A stretch of DNA of 64,000 nt from Thiotrichales bacterium (GTDB lineage: Bacteria > Pseudomonadota > Gammaproteobacteria > Francisellales > CACEW01). The stretch is taken from NCBI GenBank assembly GCA_947476405.1, contig CANJQG010000002.1, forward strand, positions 50,878-114,877, written 5' to 3'. Of the stretch, positions 37,844 to 47,355 are shown piece by piece. The translations under genes and the position numbers were made by a program. The notes beneath the pieces are model-generated. The model saw only the letters and a program-made list of their open reading frames with translations, did not search any database and was not told the DNA's origin. How positions within the stretch are numbered: the stretch's first letter is position 1; each line of letters starts with the position of its first letter.

Positions 37844-39343
37844 ATGAATTTTTCTACTTTCCAAGGCACCCTCTTACCGGACGTCTTAAAGCTCCACAAT
37901 ACGGGCTTGAGAGCCCTCTTTCAAGCTGATCCGAAGCGGGGAAAAACCTATTGCATGAATGCAGCAGAACTGACACTCGATTATTCACGTCAATTCATCA
38001 ATACAGCCCTCCTACAAAAAGCGGCACACGCTCTGAAAACCGCAGGATTCAACGAAAAAATCACTGCGCTCTTTGCAGGAGAAGCCATTAATCTCACCGA
38101 AAATCGAGCGGTTTCACATCCTGCCTTGCGTTTGCCAAAACCCGCAGAGCGCGTTCAAACTCAAGAACGCAAAATGTTTGCCTTCGCTGAGGAATTGAGA
38201 TCAGGCAAAACCATCACCGATATCGTCCATATTGGCATTGGGGGATCCGACCTTGGCCCTCGAATGGTCGTTCGCGCCCTGAAACCCTATCATCATGCGC
38301 AACTAAAAGTCCATTTTGTCGCAAATGTAGACGGAACAGATTTGTTTGAAACGCTACAAAATCTCCGCCCAGAAAGCACCCTATTTATTGTCGCCTCCAA
38401 AACGTTTACCACCGAAGAGACCTTGCTGAATGCCAAAAGTGCGAAAACCTGGCTCACACAAACATTAAAAAAGGCAGAGCTCCCTGCCCACTTCATTGCC
38501 GTAACCGGTGCACCTGAAAAAGCAATCGCCTGGGGTATTTCGCCGGAACGCATTCTTGAAATGTGGGATGATATTGGTGGCCGCTATTCCTTATGGTCGA
38601 CGATCGGCCTCCCCATTTGTCTCGCGATTGGGGCTGAAAACTTTAAAATCTTATTAGCCGGTGCACACGCAATGGATCAACATTTTCAAGATGCAGATTT
38701 TGACCAAAACATGCCTGTCCTCCTGGCTTTAATCGCCATTTTTAATCAAAATTTTCTCGGTGCAGAAAGTCATGCCGTCATTCCTTATGATCAAACCTTA
38801 GAATTCCTTCCCGCTTATCTCCAACAAGTTGATATGGAAAGTAATGGGAAGCGGGTGACGCTCAGCGGAAATCCGGTTGACTATCAAACCGGCGCCGCAT
38901 TATGGGGCGGCATTGGAAGCAATGGACAACATGCCTTTCATCAACTGTTTCACCAAGGGACGCGCAATATTCCGATTGATTTTATCCTGCCTTTAGAATC
39001 CCATCACCCCTGGCGCCCCCACCATCTCGCGCTTATGGCTAATTGCTATGGTCAGATTGAAGCATTACTGCAAGGCCGTGATGAGGCCCAATGCATTGCT
39101 GAATTGCTCCAATCAGGACTCAGCGAAATAGAAGCATTGAAACTCGCCCCCCACAAAGCCATCCCTGGAAACAAGCCTTCCAATCTCATCACGCTGAAAA
39201 AGCTCACCCCCTTTACTTTAGGCGCCCTCATCGCCCTGTATGAGCACAAAATTTTTACCCAAAGCTTCATTTGGAATATCAATGCTTTCGATCAATTTGG
39301 CGTTGAATTAGGAAAAATGCTGGCGCGAGGGATTGTTTTGTGA
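37844..39343 (+). CDS. pgi: Glucose-6-phosphate isomerase
   Basis: Interconverts glucose 6-phosphate and fructose 6-phosphate. 499 residues, shorter than E. coli Pgi (549) but usual for some gammaproteobacterial forms. HIGIGGSDLGPRMV, the sugar-phosphate loop VASKTFTTEET, DDIGGRYSLWSTIGLP, ESNGKRVT, WGGIGSNGQHAFHQLFHQG and a C-terminal FGVELGK are present. Followed by murG with a GTGA overlap, linking sugar supply and wall synthesis. Confidence 0.97.
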   Translation: MNFSTFQGTLLPDVLKLHNTGLRALFQADPKRGKTYCMNAAELTLDYSRQFINTALLQKAAHALKTAGFNEKITALFAGEAINLTENRAVSHPALRLPKPAERVQTQERKMFAFAEELRSGKTITDIVHIGIGGSDLGPRMVVRALKPYHHAQLKVHFVANVDGTDLFETLQNLRPESTLFIVASKTFTTEETLLNAKSAKTWLTQTLKKAELPAHFIAVTGAPEKAIAWGISPERILEMWDDIGGRYSLWSTIGLPICLAIGAENFKILLAGAHAMDQHFQDADFDQNMPVLLALIAIFNQNFLGAESHAVIPYDQTLEFLPAYLQQVDMESNGKRVTLSGNPVDYQTGAALWGGIGSNGQHAFHQLFHQGTRNIPIDFILPLESHHPWRPHHLALMANCYGQIEALLQGRDEAQCIAELLQSGLSEIEALKLAPHKAIPGNKPSNLITLKKLTPFTLGALIALYEHKIFTQSFIWNINAFDQFGVELGKMLARGIVL

Positions 39344-40425
39344 GCCTGAAGTCACCCATTCTGATTATGGCAGGCGGAACGGGCGGGCATATTTTCCCCG
39401 CACTCGCTGTAGCACATGCCTTGCAAGAGAAGGGTTACCCTGTTTCATGGCTAGGGACAAAAGCCGGCATGGAGGCTAAAATTCTGGCCCGACATCCAGA
39501 CATTCCAATCGATTTTATCCAAATTCAAAATCTGCGTGGAAAAGGCTTAAAACGACATCTGCGTCTCCCCTTTCACTTATTCAAAGCCATTCTACAAGCC
39601 CGTAAAATTATTCAAAAACGTCAGGTAAAATTGATCATCGGATTTGGCGGATATGTTTCAGGCCCGGGCGCACTCGCCGCAAAAAGTCTCGCCATCCCGT
39701 TTATTATTCATGAACAAAATGCTATTCCCGGGTTAACGAATCGAATTTTATCACGCTGGGCTGCACAGGTTTTGACAGGGTTTCCCCATGTATTCCCGCA
39801 GCTTAAAAAGGCTTTTCATACTGGGAATCCTATCCGAAATGACTTACTGAGCTTACACCGAAAAGCTGATCCAGCCCATTCCCCCCTTCAACTCTTAATC
39901 ATTGGGGGTAGTTTAGGTGCAGAAATATTCAATCAAATCATTCCCGAAGCCATCGCCCTGATCCCCGAATCCAACCGTCCCGAAGTTTGGCATCAATGTG
40001 GGGATAAAAATGGCGAAGACACCACACTGCGCTACCAAACACAACACGTCTCCGCAAAAGTAACGCCCTTTATCAATGACATGAATGCCGCCTATACCTG
40101 GGCTGACCTCATCATCTGTCGCGCCGGCGCATTAACTGTGTCCGAACTCGCCATCATCGGCAAACCGGCTCTTTTCGTCCCCCTCCCCTACGCTGCGGAT
40201 AATCATCAGTATTACAATGCCAAAGCCCCCACTGACCACGGCGCCAGCATATTGATTCCCCAAGCAGAATTCAGCGCTGAAAAAATAGCCACCCTACTCC
40301 AAAAATATATTCAAAATCCCAACATCCTCTCATCTATGGCTGAAAAAATGCGTGAACTCGGCCAGCCCACGGCAACGGAATTAGTCATAGAACAATGCAT
40401 GAAGTATTTAAATAAAAAACAATAG
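39340..40425 (+). CDS. murG: UDP-GlcNAc:lipid I GlcNAc transferase MurG
   Basis: Makes lipid II on the inner face of the membrane. 361 residues, GTG start overlapping the pgi stop. IMAGGTGGHIFPALAVA, IIGFGGYVSGPGALAA, HEQNAIPGLTNRIL, IIGGSLGAEIFN, and CRAGALTVSELAIIGKPALFVPLPYAADNHQ-type C-terminal motifs are present. Separated here from murD (42849) and ftsW (7687), with which it is normally clustered. Confidence 0.97.
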   Translation: MSLKSPILIMAGGTGGHIFPALAVAHALQEKGYPVSWLGTKAGMEAKILARHPDIPIDFIQIQNLRGKGLKRHLRLPFHLFKAILQARKIIQKRQVKLIIGFGGYVSGPGALAAKSLAIPFIIHEQNAIPGLTNRILSRWAAQVLTGFPHVFPQLKKAFHTGNPIRNDLLSLHRKADPAHSPLQLLIIGGSLGAEIFNQIIPEAIALIPESNRPEVWHQCGDKNGEDTTLRYQTQHVSAKVTPFINDMNAAYTWADLIICRAGALTVSELAIIGKPALFVPLPYAADNHQYYNAKAPTDHGASILIPQAEFSAEKIATLLQKYIQNPNILSSMAEKMRELGQPTATELVIEQCMKYLNKKQ

Positions 40426-40434
40426 CAGATGCCA

Positions 40435-40462
40435 TTGCTTTTTATTTTAATCAGTGTATAGT
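40435..40462 (+). promoter_or_regulatory. Predicted promoter of the small Cys-tail protein
   Basis: TTGCTT (40435-40440), 16-base spacer, TATAGT (40457-40462), just after murG. A weak hairpin (AGCAG/TTGCT arms) followed by T5ATTTT at 40424-40449 may also terminate murG. Confidence 0.45.
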
Positions 40463-40494
40463 TTTTCGATCATAATTACTATTTTGGACACGTC

Positions 40495-40872
40495 ATGGAA
40501 TCTTCAACTCAACAGCATAAAAATGCATTGACCTTCCTCATTACAAGCAATATTAAAAGCACCCAAAGTAAATCTTTTTTTATTCCTGGCTATAACGCGG
40601 CTAAAGCACTCATTTTAGATTCAGTAATATCTGAGCGCGCATTACAGGGTCTGGCTATTTGCCTTGGATGCAACAGCACTTTTCGCGATGACCTCAGAGC
40701 ATATGATAAAGAACATGGACTGAATTTAACCAAAAGATTCAAAAAAAAATATCCAACTGCCTATGCAATCTTTATAGAATCTCCTCCAGAACCTTCTTTC
40801 TGGCAGAGATGGTGCCCCTGCCTTTGCAGCAGCACAAACAGCGCAATGACCCCCTTGCTCCCTAAAAAATAG
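40495..40872 (+). CDS. Small soluble protein with C-terminal Cys cluster, unknown
   Basis: 125 residues, no signal peptide or helix long enough to span a membrane. The N-terminal two thirds look helical and globular (ALTFLITSNIKS, GYNAAKALILDS, LAICLGCNSTFRDDL). A Pro-rich segment then leads to FWQRWCPCLCSS with three closely spaced Cys beside aromatic residues, and a short tail. That layout could be a lipidation or metal site, but no family is recognised. Own promoter between murG and ispB. Confidence 0.6.
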   Translation: MESSTQQHKNALTFLITSNIKSTQSKSFFIPGYNAAKALILDSVISERALQGLAICLGCNSTFRDDLRAYDKEHGLNLTKRFKKKYPTAYAIFIESPPEPSFWQRWCPCLCSSTNSAMTPLLPKK

Positions 40873-40937
40873 CGATATACTTTTCGCGTGTTTTGATGCA
40901 GAATATTCTTACGCAGACACACCTACACTTCTCTACT

Positions 40938-41906
40938 ATGCAATTTTCTGAGATCCAAGCACTGATTCAAACAGACCTCCTTGCCAGCGATGCCCTTATT
41001 CGCAAGCACTTGCAATCTGATGTCGACATCATCCAGCAAATTGGAGAATATGTTTTTCAAAGCGGCGGAAAAAGATTACGCTTGATGCTCACCATTTTAT
41101 CTGGAAAAATCTGTGACTTGGACCCCGCTAAACCCCAACTTCTGGGCGCGATTATTGAAATGATTCATACTGCCACCCTCCTTCATGATGATGTCATTGA
41201 CGAATCCAAGATGCGCCGCGGCCAGCCTAGCGCCAATAGTATTTATGGCAATGCAGCCAGCGTGTTGAGTGGTGATTTTCTTTACTCACGCACCTTTGAA
41301 ATGATGGTGAAATTAAATAATCTAAAGGTATTAGATGAACTCGCCCGTACCTCTAATAAAATTGCGGAAGGCGAAATGATGCAGCTTCAAAACTGTCATC
41401 GCCCTGACTTGGATCAAGCGGAATACCTTGAAGTGATTGGCTCCAAAACCGCCGCGCTATTTGAGGCTGCTACTAAAATTCCAGCCATGATGGCTGAGCG
41501 CTCAGAGGCAGAATACCAGGCTTTGAAACAATTTGGCCATGATATGGGCGTTGCATTTCAAGTGCTTGATGATCTCATTGACTATACCAGTGCCGCCACA
41601 GAAATGGGCAAAAATCCAGGCGATGATTTGAGTGAAGGCAAAATGACCCTTCCCTTGATTTACGCACGTCAGGCCGCCACAGAAGCGGATCAAAAAATCA
41701 TTGACGAGGCTATTTTGAATGCCGATGCCAGCATGCTTCCTGAAATCATCCGCATTATTCAGGCGACTGATGCGATCCCCAGAGTCCATCTCTGCGCTGA
41801 AAACTTGATTAAAAAAGCAAAAGCTGCACTTGCCATTTTTCCGCAAAGTGCGTATGTTAATGCCTTAAATAGCCTGGCTGATTTAGCCATTGAACGGAGT
41901 GCTTGA
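40938..41906 (+). CDS. ispB: Octaprenyl (polyprenyl) diphosphate synthase
   Basis: Makes the side chain of ubiquinone. 322 residues from ATG 40938; ATG 40896 and a TTG at 40893 would add an N-terminus not seen in the family. GGKRLRLML starts the trans-prenyltransferase fold. The two Asp-rich motifs are LLHDDVIDESKMRRG and FQVLDDLIDY, followed by GKNPGDDLSEGKMTLPLI. Chain length cannot be read from sequence alone. No clear ribosome site. Confidence 0.93.
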   Translation: MQFSEIQALIQTDLLASDALIRKHLQSDVDIIQQIGEYVFQSGGKRLRLMLTILSGKICDLDPAKPQLLGAIIEMIHTATLLHDDVIDESKMRRGQPSANSIYGNAASVLSGDFLYSRTFEMMVKLNNLKVLDELARTSNKIAEGEMMQLQNCHRPDLDQAEYLEVIGSKTAALFEAATKIPAMMAERSEAEYQALKQFGHDMGVAFQVLDDLIDYTSAATEMGKNPGDDLSEGKMTLPLIYARQAATEADQKIIDEAILNADASMLPEIIRIIQATDAIPRVHLCAENLIKKAKAALAIFPQSAYVNALNSLADLAIERSA

Positions 41907-41908
41907 AT

Positions 41909-42331
41909 ATGCATCTCATGACCCATTGTCGTCGCGAACTCAGCTGGGGCAATCTCGTTGCGCTCATCATCATACTGGTTGTCGGATTGATTTTATGGCC
42001 TTTATCCCCTAAGCCCAACCCCAATCCATCTGGAATTTTCCTCCCCAATGCCCCTTTATCCGGAAAACCCATTTTAGCAAATCAAGTCCAAATTCTACAA
42101 ATGATGCCCGAAAAGGCGACTATATTGGGCAGCATCAGTACCAAAGCGCATTATTATCTCACTGATACGGTGGCAGATGATGCGCATCTTGCCAAAAATA
42201 CGGCCCTTGCACAACAATTGGCTGGAGCTGCCGGTGCCAACGCCATTGTGATCACACAGATTGGCCGCACTTATGATGACGGCCCTCTGGATGGTTTTAT
42301 CCTTTACGCAACTGCGATCTCGGACTCCTAA
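41909..42331 (+). CDS. Membrane-anchored protein, RcsF/DUF4156-like pattern
   Basis: 140 residues from ATG 41909 (GGAG at nine bases). One transmembrane helix (about 15-34) and a periplasmic domain. The pattern ILGSISTKAHYYL ... LAQQLAGAAGANAIVITQIG recalls small envelope proteins in which a V/ILG-x-I strand precedes a helix with GANAVV. The resemblance is weak and function unknown. Between ispB and a thioesterase in a tight series, only two bases after ispB and three before the next gene. Confidence 0.6.
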   Translation: MHLMTHCRRELSWGNLVALIIILVVGLILWPLSPKPNPNPSGIFLPNAPLSGKPILANQVQILQMMPEKATILGSISTKAHYYLTDTVADDAHLAKNTALAQQLAGAAGANAIVITQIGRTYDDGPLDGFILYATAISDS

Positions 42332-42334
42332 ATC

Positions 42335-42841
42335 ATGGACAAAAACGATAACCGCTCGATTGTTATGGCTGAAATAATGACGCCGGATACTGCGAATTTT
42401 TCAGGTCATGTTCATGGCGGACATCTCATGCAATTATTGGACAAAGTGGCGTATGCTTGTTCTGCACGCTACGCGGGTCGATATGTGGTGACCCTCTCTG
42501 TCGATGGCATTTTGTTCAAAAAACCCATTTTTGTGGGAGAACTCGTCACTTTTTATGCCAGCGTGAATTATGTGGGCACCAGTTCAATGGAAATCGGCAT
42601 TCGCGTGATTGCAGAAAATTTAATGACGCGCGAACAACGCCACACGAATACCTGTTATTTTACCATGGTTGCCATTGATGAAACCGGAAAATCCATAGCG
42701 TTGCCGCCCTTAGAAGTCCGTACACAAATCGAGAAATATCGCTTTGAAGAAGCCAAAACACGTAGGCAACTGCGAATTGATTATCAAAAATTGCATCAGG
42801 AACACAAACTCAAAATACGTCAGTGCCCAATACAAGAATAG
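42335..42841 (+). CDS. Acyl-CoA thioesterase, hotdog fold (YciA-like)
   Basis: 168 residues. TPDTANFSGHVHGGHLMQLLDKVAYACSARYAG has the HGG(x)L-MxxxD core helix of hexameric hotdog thioesterases, with a likely catalytic Asp. VTLSVDGILFKKPIFVGELVTFYASVNYVGTSSMEIGI is the matching beta sheet. Hydrolyses acyl-CoA in relatives. A basic C-terminal tail of about 30 residues is extra. Ends ten bases before murD. Confidence 0.88.
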   Translation: MDKNDNRSIVMAEIMTPDTANFSGHVHGGHLMQLLDKVAYACSARYAGRYVVTLSVDGILFKKPIFVGELVTFYASVNYVGTSSMEIGIRVIAENLMTREQRHTNTCYFTMVAIDETGKSIALPPLEVRTQIEKYRFEEAKTRRQLRIDYQKLHQEHKLKIRQCPIQE

Positions 42842-42848
42842 GATGCCA

Positions 42849-44162
42849 ATGAAAAAACCGCTCGTGATAGGCCTCGGGCAAACCGGCCTGAGTATTTTAG
42901 CTTTTTTACAAAAGCGCGCGATTTCAGCCATCGGATTTGACACCCGCGCGGACTTACCCAATCTAGCAGAAACACAGGCACACTTCGACTGCGCTTGCTA
43001 TCTAGAACACTTGCCTGATGCGATCTGGCCCTTTGTTTCTCAGCTGATTGTCAGCCCCGGCGTGGACCTTCAGCACCCTGTTATTCTCAAAGCCCGAGCC
43101 CTGAATCTTTCGATCATCGGGGATATTGAGCTTTTTTATCGCGAAGCCAGGGCGCCCATTATTGCTATTACAGGCACCAATGCGAAGAGCACCGTCACCT
43201 CACTGCTCTTTGAAATGATTCAAGCCTGTGGAAAAAATAGCTTAATGGGCGGTAATATTGGCATTCCCGCTTTAGCGCTTTTAGACCATCCGCAACCTGA
43301 CTATTATATTTTGGAACTCTCCAGTTTTCAACTTGATTTGCTTCAAGATTTCAAGGCAGACGTCGGCTGCGTCCTCAATATTTCGCCGGATCATCTTGAT
43401 CGCCATGGAACCATGATCGCTTATCAGAAAAGCAAAGAGCGTATTTATGCGCATTGCCATTTCCCTATTTTTAATCGTGAGATGCCTTATTTCACTGCAC
43501 AAAAAGCCGCTTTTAGCTTTGCTTTATCCGAGCCTAAAGCGGGTAATGAATGGGGCATTTTGGCAGGCGCTCTGGCTTTAGGCTCACAAAAAATAATGCC
43601 GATTGACGCATTATCACAAGGATTATCAGGCCGTCACAATCTTGAAAATGCCCTCAGTGCACTGGCCATTACTGCACCTTTAAATTTACCGCTTCCAGCA
43701 CAAATTGAGGTCCTCAAACATTTTAAAGGATTGCCTCATCGCTGTACCTTTGTTAAAACCATCAATGATGTAAGCTGGTACAATGACTCGAAAGGAACCA
43801 ACGTTGGTGCAACGCTTGCAGCGATCAAAGGAATGGCTTCCAAAACAGCGGGGAAACTCATTTTACTCCTGGGCGGCATTGCAAAAGATCAAGATTTTAC
43901 GCCACTCCGAACGAGCCTCATGCAGCATGTCCGGCAGGTGATTGTCTATGGCAAAGACCGTCAGCCCATTTTAGCTGATTTAAACGGCATTCCTTGCATT
44001 GAAATGGAGACTGATTTCCCCGCAATACTAAAAAAAGCGAAAAGTCTCGCCTTCCCAGGAGATTGCATTTTATTTTCTCCTGCCTGTGCCAGCCAGGACA
44101 TGTTTCGGGATTATGCCGACCGAGGAGATCAGTTTACACACTGGGTGAATAAAATTGAATAA
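42849..44162 (+). CDS. murD: UDP-N-acetylmuramoylalanine-D-glutamate ligase
   Basis: Adds D-Glu to UDP-MurNAc-L-Ala. 437 residues from ATG 42849, chosen because AGGA is five bases upstream and the N-terminus then reads KPLVIGLGQTGLS. Upstream in-frame codons belong to the thioesterase gene. P-loop ITGTNAKSTVTSL, GGNIGIPAL, LELSSFQLDLL, LNISPDHLDRH, RCTFVKTINDVSWYNDSKGTNVGAT and FSPACASQDMFRDYADRGDQF are the Mur ligase blocks. The end overlaps the convergent ligase-like gene by 29 bases. Confidence 0.96.
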   Translation: MKKPLVIGLGQTGLSILAFLQKRAISAIGFDTRADLPNLAETQAHFDCACYLEHLPDAIWPFVSQLIVSPGVDLQHPVILKARALNLSIIGDIELFYREARAPIIAITGTNAKSTVTSLLFEMIQACGKNSLMGGNIGIPALALLDHPQPDYYILELSSFQLDLLQDFKADVGCVLNISPDHLDRHGTMIAYQKSKERIYAHCHFPIFNREMPYFTAQKAAFSFALSEPKAGNEWGILAGALALGSQKIMPIDALSQGLSGRHNLENALSALAITAPLNLPLPAQIEVLKHFKGLPHRCTFVKTINDVSWYNDSKGTNVGATLAAIKGMASKTAGKLILLLGGIAKDQDFTPLRTSLMQHVRQVIVYGKDRQPILADLNGIPCIEMETDFPAILKKAKSLAFPGDCILFSPACASQDMFRDYADRGDQFTHWVNKIE

Positions 44163-45576
44163 ACCCTTCACTCCAATAATCAGGAGAAAGCAGGCAGTCT
44201 TGATTGCAGTGATTTAAAAAACCAAACAAAATTTCATTCATATTCAACAAAAGCGGTATGCCCACCCACAGCATCACCCCAAAGGCACAGATACTCAAAC
44301 TGAATAAAACAGGCACCCACCATCGCGACATCGCAAGCTGCGTAATTGAGGTTCCACCTGCGCTCTGTGAGGAAAAAGCCCAGGCTAAAATCAAGCAAAG
44401 CATCATCTGTCCAGCCGGCATTAAAATCAGTCCATCGACTTGTGCCATCATCAATGCTCCCAAAAGACTACCCATCAAAGGCATCGAAACAAGATGATTA
44501 TTTTTGACACAGCCAAAAAGGCCCGTTATCACTAAAGCCCCCAAAGACAGCAATACTACAAGCCCCCACTCCGCACCAATCACCATCACCGCACTATGTG
44601 GATGCGCAGCTGAAATCTCAAAGGGAAACGCATAAAGATTGAAATGCAGCGGCCCCACCCCCAGAAGCGGATGATGAATCATCAAATGAATAGAAATACT
44701 CCAAAGTAAATATCGATGATTCAGGAAAGTTCGGCCTGGAAACTCACCAGGCGTCAGGCCATGATGCATATAAAATAACGCATACAAGGCAGCCCCTACG
44801 ATGATTGCAGCAAACTGAATTCCTAAAAAAGGCAAGGCTTTGCGCTTATAGAAGATGGGAAACAAAACAAACAAAGCCAAAGGCTCAAACAAGTAAATGC
44901 GAGAATGGCTGATGATTCCACGGGTGTACATATAGGCAAGAATCATAAAAACAACCCAGTTAATCTGGATTTTTTTTCCATCTTTTCGATAAGCCAAGCC
45001 AATCAAAATGGGCAAAACCATGCAGGCAACATCATCATAAAAACGCCGATTCATATAGCCTGGACTGGCTAAAATCGTATACATCATATCCCCCCCTTTA
45101 TCAAACCCAGGGAGGTTCAGCATATCATACAACATCAACAAGGCCGTCACACAACTCACGCCAAATGTAATCAAAATAAAGGCATAAAAGCATTGCAGAT
45201 ACCCCTCTTTTTTCAAACAAAACAAGCCAGTAAACAAGAGGGTCGTGAAAAACAATCCACAAAAAGTCGTATATTCCAGCAAAGCATACGCGGGATAGAC
45301 GGCATGCAAACTAGAAATCAGCCCTAAAATAAAAATCAGCGCCAAAAGGATTTTTTGATACGTACAAAGGCCTTGTAAAAAAGCAAAAGCATGCTGACGA
45401 ACGGGTTGATCAATCCCTAAATGAAGCAGACTCAGCCCAATCAAAATCCATTCTAAAACCCTCTGGAGTTCATAGCTATTATTAGAAAAAGAATAAAATG
45501 AAAATAAAAGTGGATTAAACAGCAGAAACAATACAAAAAATTCTAAAAAAATAAAAAAAAATCGAACCTGATTCAT
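44134..45576 (-). CDS. O-antigen ligase / Wzy-type polysaccharide membrane protein
   Basis: 480 residues with about 11-12 membrane helices. The Wzy_C/WaaL-type segment is visible: GRTFLNHRYLLWSISIHLMIHHPLLGVGPLHF, then AAHPHSAVMVIGAEWG, with the periplasmic loop Arg and His residues typical of ligases. Such proteins transfer or polymerise undecaprenol-linked sugars at the periplasmic face. No glycosyltransferase cluster is next to it, so ligase or polymerase cannot be decided. ATG overlaps the zapE stop (ATGA), GGAG six bases upstream. Confidence 0.8.
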   Translation of the reverse strand: MNQVRFFFIFLEFFVLFLLFNPLLFSFYSFSNNSYELQRVLEWILIGLSLLHLGIDQPVRQHAFAFLQGLCTYQKILLALIFILGLISSLHAVYPAYALLEYTTFCGLFFTTLLFTGLFCLKKEGYLQCFYAFILITFGVSCVTALLMLYDMLNLPGFDKGGDMMYTILASPGYMNRRFYDDVACMVLPILIGLAYRKDGKKIQINWVVFMILAYMYTRGIISHSRIYLFEPLALFVLFPIFYKRKALPFLGIQFAAIIVGAALYALFYMHHGLTPGEFPGRTFLNHRYLLWSISIHLMIHHPLLGVGPLHFNLYAFPFEISAAHPHSAVMVIGAEWGLVVLLSLGALVITGLFGCVKNNHLVSMPLMGSLLGALMMAQVDGLILMPAGQMMLCLILAWAFSSQSAGGTSITQLAMSRWWVPVLFSLSICAFGVMLWVGIPLLLNMNEILFGFLNHCNQDCLLSPDYWSEGFIQFYSPSV

Positions 45577-46622
45577 ACTCGACTCCAACTGGACATTTCA
45601 AAGATTCGGCTTTTGGTACGTTCAAACTCAAATTGCAAACGCTCCCCTTGATATAAATGCTCAAGTGAAACAGCTCCAGCAATAATGAGCAATATTTTTT
45701 GATCGTAAAAGGTATCTACCAGAGCAATAAAACGACGCGCGGCCTCTTCACTGTCCGCGCTCAGTATCGGGAGATTTCCAATCAAAACGCTTTGATACTG
45801 CTCGGCCAATTTAAGATAGTCTTTGGCGACGCGTGGCTGCTCACACAATTCAGAAAAATCAAACCAAATAACCGAAGGCCCTCGCATCACCGCCCTAATC
45901 TTTCGTTCAGTGAGCTCAAATTCTAAGGGCAATAAAGCAGCACCCTGATTCAATTGCTTAAAATGAAATTGCAAATAGGCTTCTTGATCATGGGACGTCG
46001 CATGATAACGTTCATCGCACCATTTTTTTTCCAGCCGATAATCCTGCTCCCCGGAAAGCTCTAGAACCGTCATATTTTTTTTGATTAAATCAATTGCTGG
46101 CAAAAAACGATCACGCTGCAAACCCTTGGAATATAAAGACTCCGGCTGAATATTACTGGTGGTCACTAAAACCACTCCAGCCTCAAAAAGATAATACAAA
46201 AAAGCAGACAAAATCATCGCATCCGCAATATCTTCTACAAAAAACTCATCCAGACAAAGCACTTGAGTTTGTTTTGCCAAGGCTTGTGCCACTTTGCGCA
46301 AAGGATCACGCTCACCCTGAAAAAGTCTAAGCTCAGCGTGGACTTCGTTCATCAATTCATAAAAATGCTGCCGCTTTTTGGCGCAGGTCAGTGTTTTAAA
46401 AAACAAGTCCATCAAATACGTTTTGCCTCGACCCACAGGCCCAAACAAATACACCCCCTTAGGCGTCACTTTACGGGAAAAAAAACCACCCAGGATCAGT
46501 GGCTTGTCAAGCGATTCAGCAAGGATATCAAAAGCCTGCATAACCTGCTCTTGCGCAGGATCTGCACTGAGCTCATGGGTTTTTACTTGCTCAAAGTAAA
46601 GGGCGCTGGGTTTTGCTTGCAT
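45573..46622 (-). CDS. zapE: Cell-division ATPase ZapE (AFG1/YhcM family)
   Basis: AAA-type ATPase, reported in E. coli to modulate the Z-ring late in division. 349 residues. KGVYLFGPVGRGKTYLMDLFF is Walker A, VLCLDEFFVEDIADAMIL is Walker B, and VVLVTTSNIQPESLYSKGLQRDRFLPAIDLI is the family signature. Divergent from zapG, as yhcM and yhcB are in E. coli. Confidence 0.95.
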   Translation of the reverse strand: MQAKPSALYFEQVKTHELSADPAQEQVMQAFDILAESLDKPLILGGFFSRKVTPKGVYLFGPVGRGKTYLMDLFFKTLTCAKKRQHFYELMNEVHAELRLFQGERDPLRKVAQALAKQTQVLCLDEFFVEDIADAMILSAFLYYLFEAGVVLVTTSNIQPESLYSKGLQRDRFLPAIDLIKKNMTVLELSGEQDYRLEKKWCDERYHATSHDQEAYLQFHFKQLNQGAALLPLEFELTERKIRAVMRGPSVIWFDFSELCEQPRVAKDYLKLAEQYQSVLIGNLPILSADSEEAARRFIALVDTFYDQKILLIIAGAVSLEHLYQGERLQFEFERTKSRIFEMSSWSRV

Positions 46623-46646
46623 TTTTGAGGGGCCTATCCTTATAAT
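46617..46646 (+). promoter_or_regulatory. Predicted promoter of zapG
   Basis: TTGCAT (46617-46622), 18-base spacer, TATAAT (46641-46646). The -10 overlaps the upstream in-frame ATG at 46645, so translation must start further on. The -35 lies over the zapE start. Confidence 0.55.
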
Positions 46647-46677
46647 GAAAGTTCTCGTAAATAAGAGTGAGATCTTT

Positions 46678-47019
46678 ATGATGGCGTTATTAGGCTTTAT
46701 TTTGGGCCTGTTGATTGGAGCTGCAGTATATCACTTTTTTTTTCGTCTGTCCCCAGCGGAAAGACATCAAGAAGATCAGCTTAAAGAAGCACAACTCAAG
46801 CTTAAAACCTATCACTTTGAAGTCAGCAACTATCTGAATAAAAGCGCTAGTATGATGAATCAATTACAAGGTATTTGTGATCAATTCCACGATCATATCC
46901 TGGAGGGATCTGTCGCACTTAACTTAGCGAGCAATAAGCAATCCGCCTTACAACCTGCGCCCTACAGCGACTCAAATTTAGCCATTACCCCAAGCACCCC
47001 GCCTAAAGATTATGCATAA
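46678..47019 (+). CDS. zapG: Division-associated membrane protein ZapG (YhcB, DUF1043)
   Basis: 113 residues from ATG 46678. One N-terminal transmembrane helix (MALLGFILGLLIGAAVYHFFF), a coiled-coil-like segment (QLKEAQLKLKTYHFEVSNYLNKSASMMNQL) and a disordered tail ending TPPKDYA. The last element corresponds to the MPRDYSEG end of E. coli YhcB. YhcB links cell-envelope synthesis and division. Followed after 15 bases by clpS. Confidence 0.88.
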   Translation: MMALLGFILGLLIGAAVYHFFFRLSPAERHQEDQLKEAQLKLKTYHFEVSNYLNKSASMMNQLQGICDQFHDHILEGSVALNLASNKQSALQPAPYSDSNLAITPSTPPKDYA

Positions 47020-47034
47020 ATCGGGAGCCTCCCC

Positions 47035-47352
47035 ATGAATACCCCAACCCCCATTGAAAAAACACAAACCAAACTGATCAGCAAAAAAAAATCCGAGCCC
47101 CCCCGCCTTTATCAAGTCGTACTTTTGAATGATGATTTTACGCCGATGGATTTTGTCACGCGTCTGCTCATCCAGATTTTTAACATGGATGAACTCCGAG
47201 CCAATCAAATCATGCTTGAGATTCATCATTTCGGCCAGGCTATTTGCGGTGTTTATCCACGTGAAATTGCTGAAATGAAAGTCTCTCAAGTGCTCCATCT
47301 CGCTCATCAGGAAGAGCATCCCCTCCACTGTGTTTTTGAATTGGCGATATAA
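47035..47352 (+). CDS. clpS: ClpA adaptor ClpS
   Basis: N-end-rule adaptor passing substrates to ClpAP. 105 residues. VVLLNDDFTPMDFVTRLL is the N-degron-binding and ClpA-contact region, and AQICGVYPREIAEMK-like GQAICGVYPREIAEMKVSQV is the second. GGGAG ribosome site. clpA begins three bases after its stop. Confidence 0.97.
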   Translation: MNTPTPIEKTQTKLISKKKSEPPRLYQVVLLNDDFTPMDFVTRLLIQIFNMDELRANQIMLEIHHFGQAICGVYPREIAEMKVSQVLHLAHQEEHPLHCVFELAI

Positions 47353-47355
47353 ATT

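Noticed and set aside
42744..42848. N-terminal extension of murD
   Set aside because: Overlaps the thioesterase gene, and the start at 42849 has the ribosome site and family-typical N-terminus.
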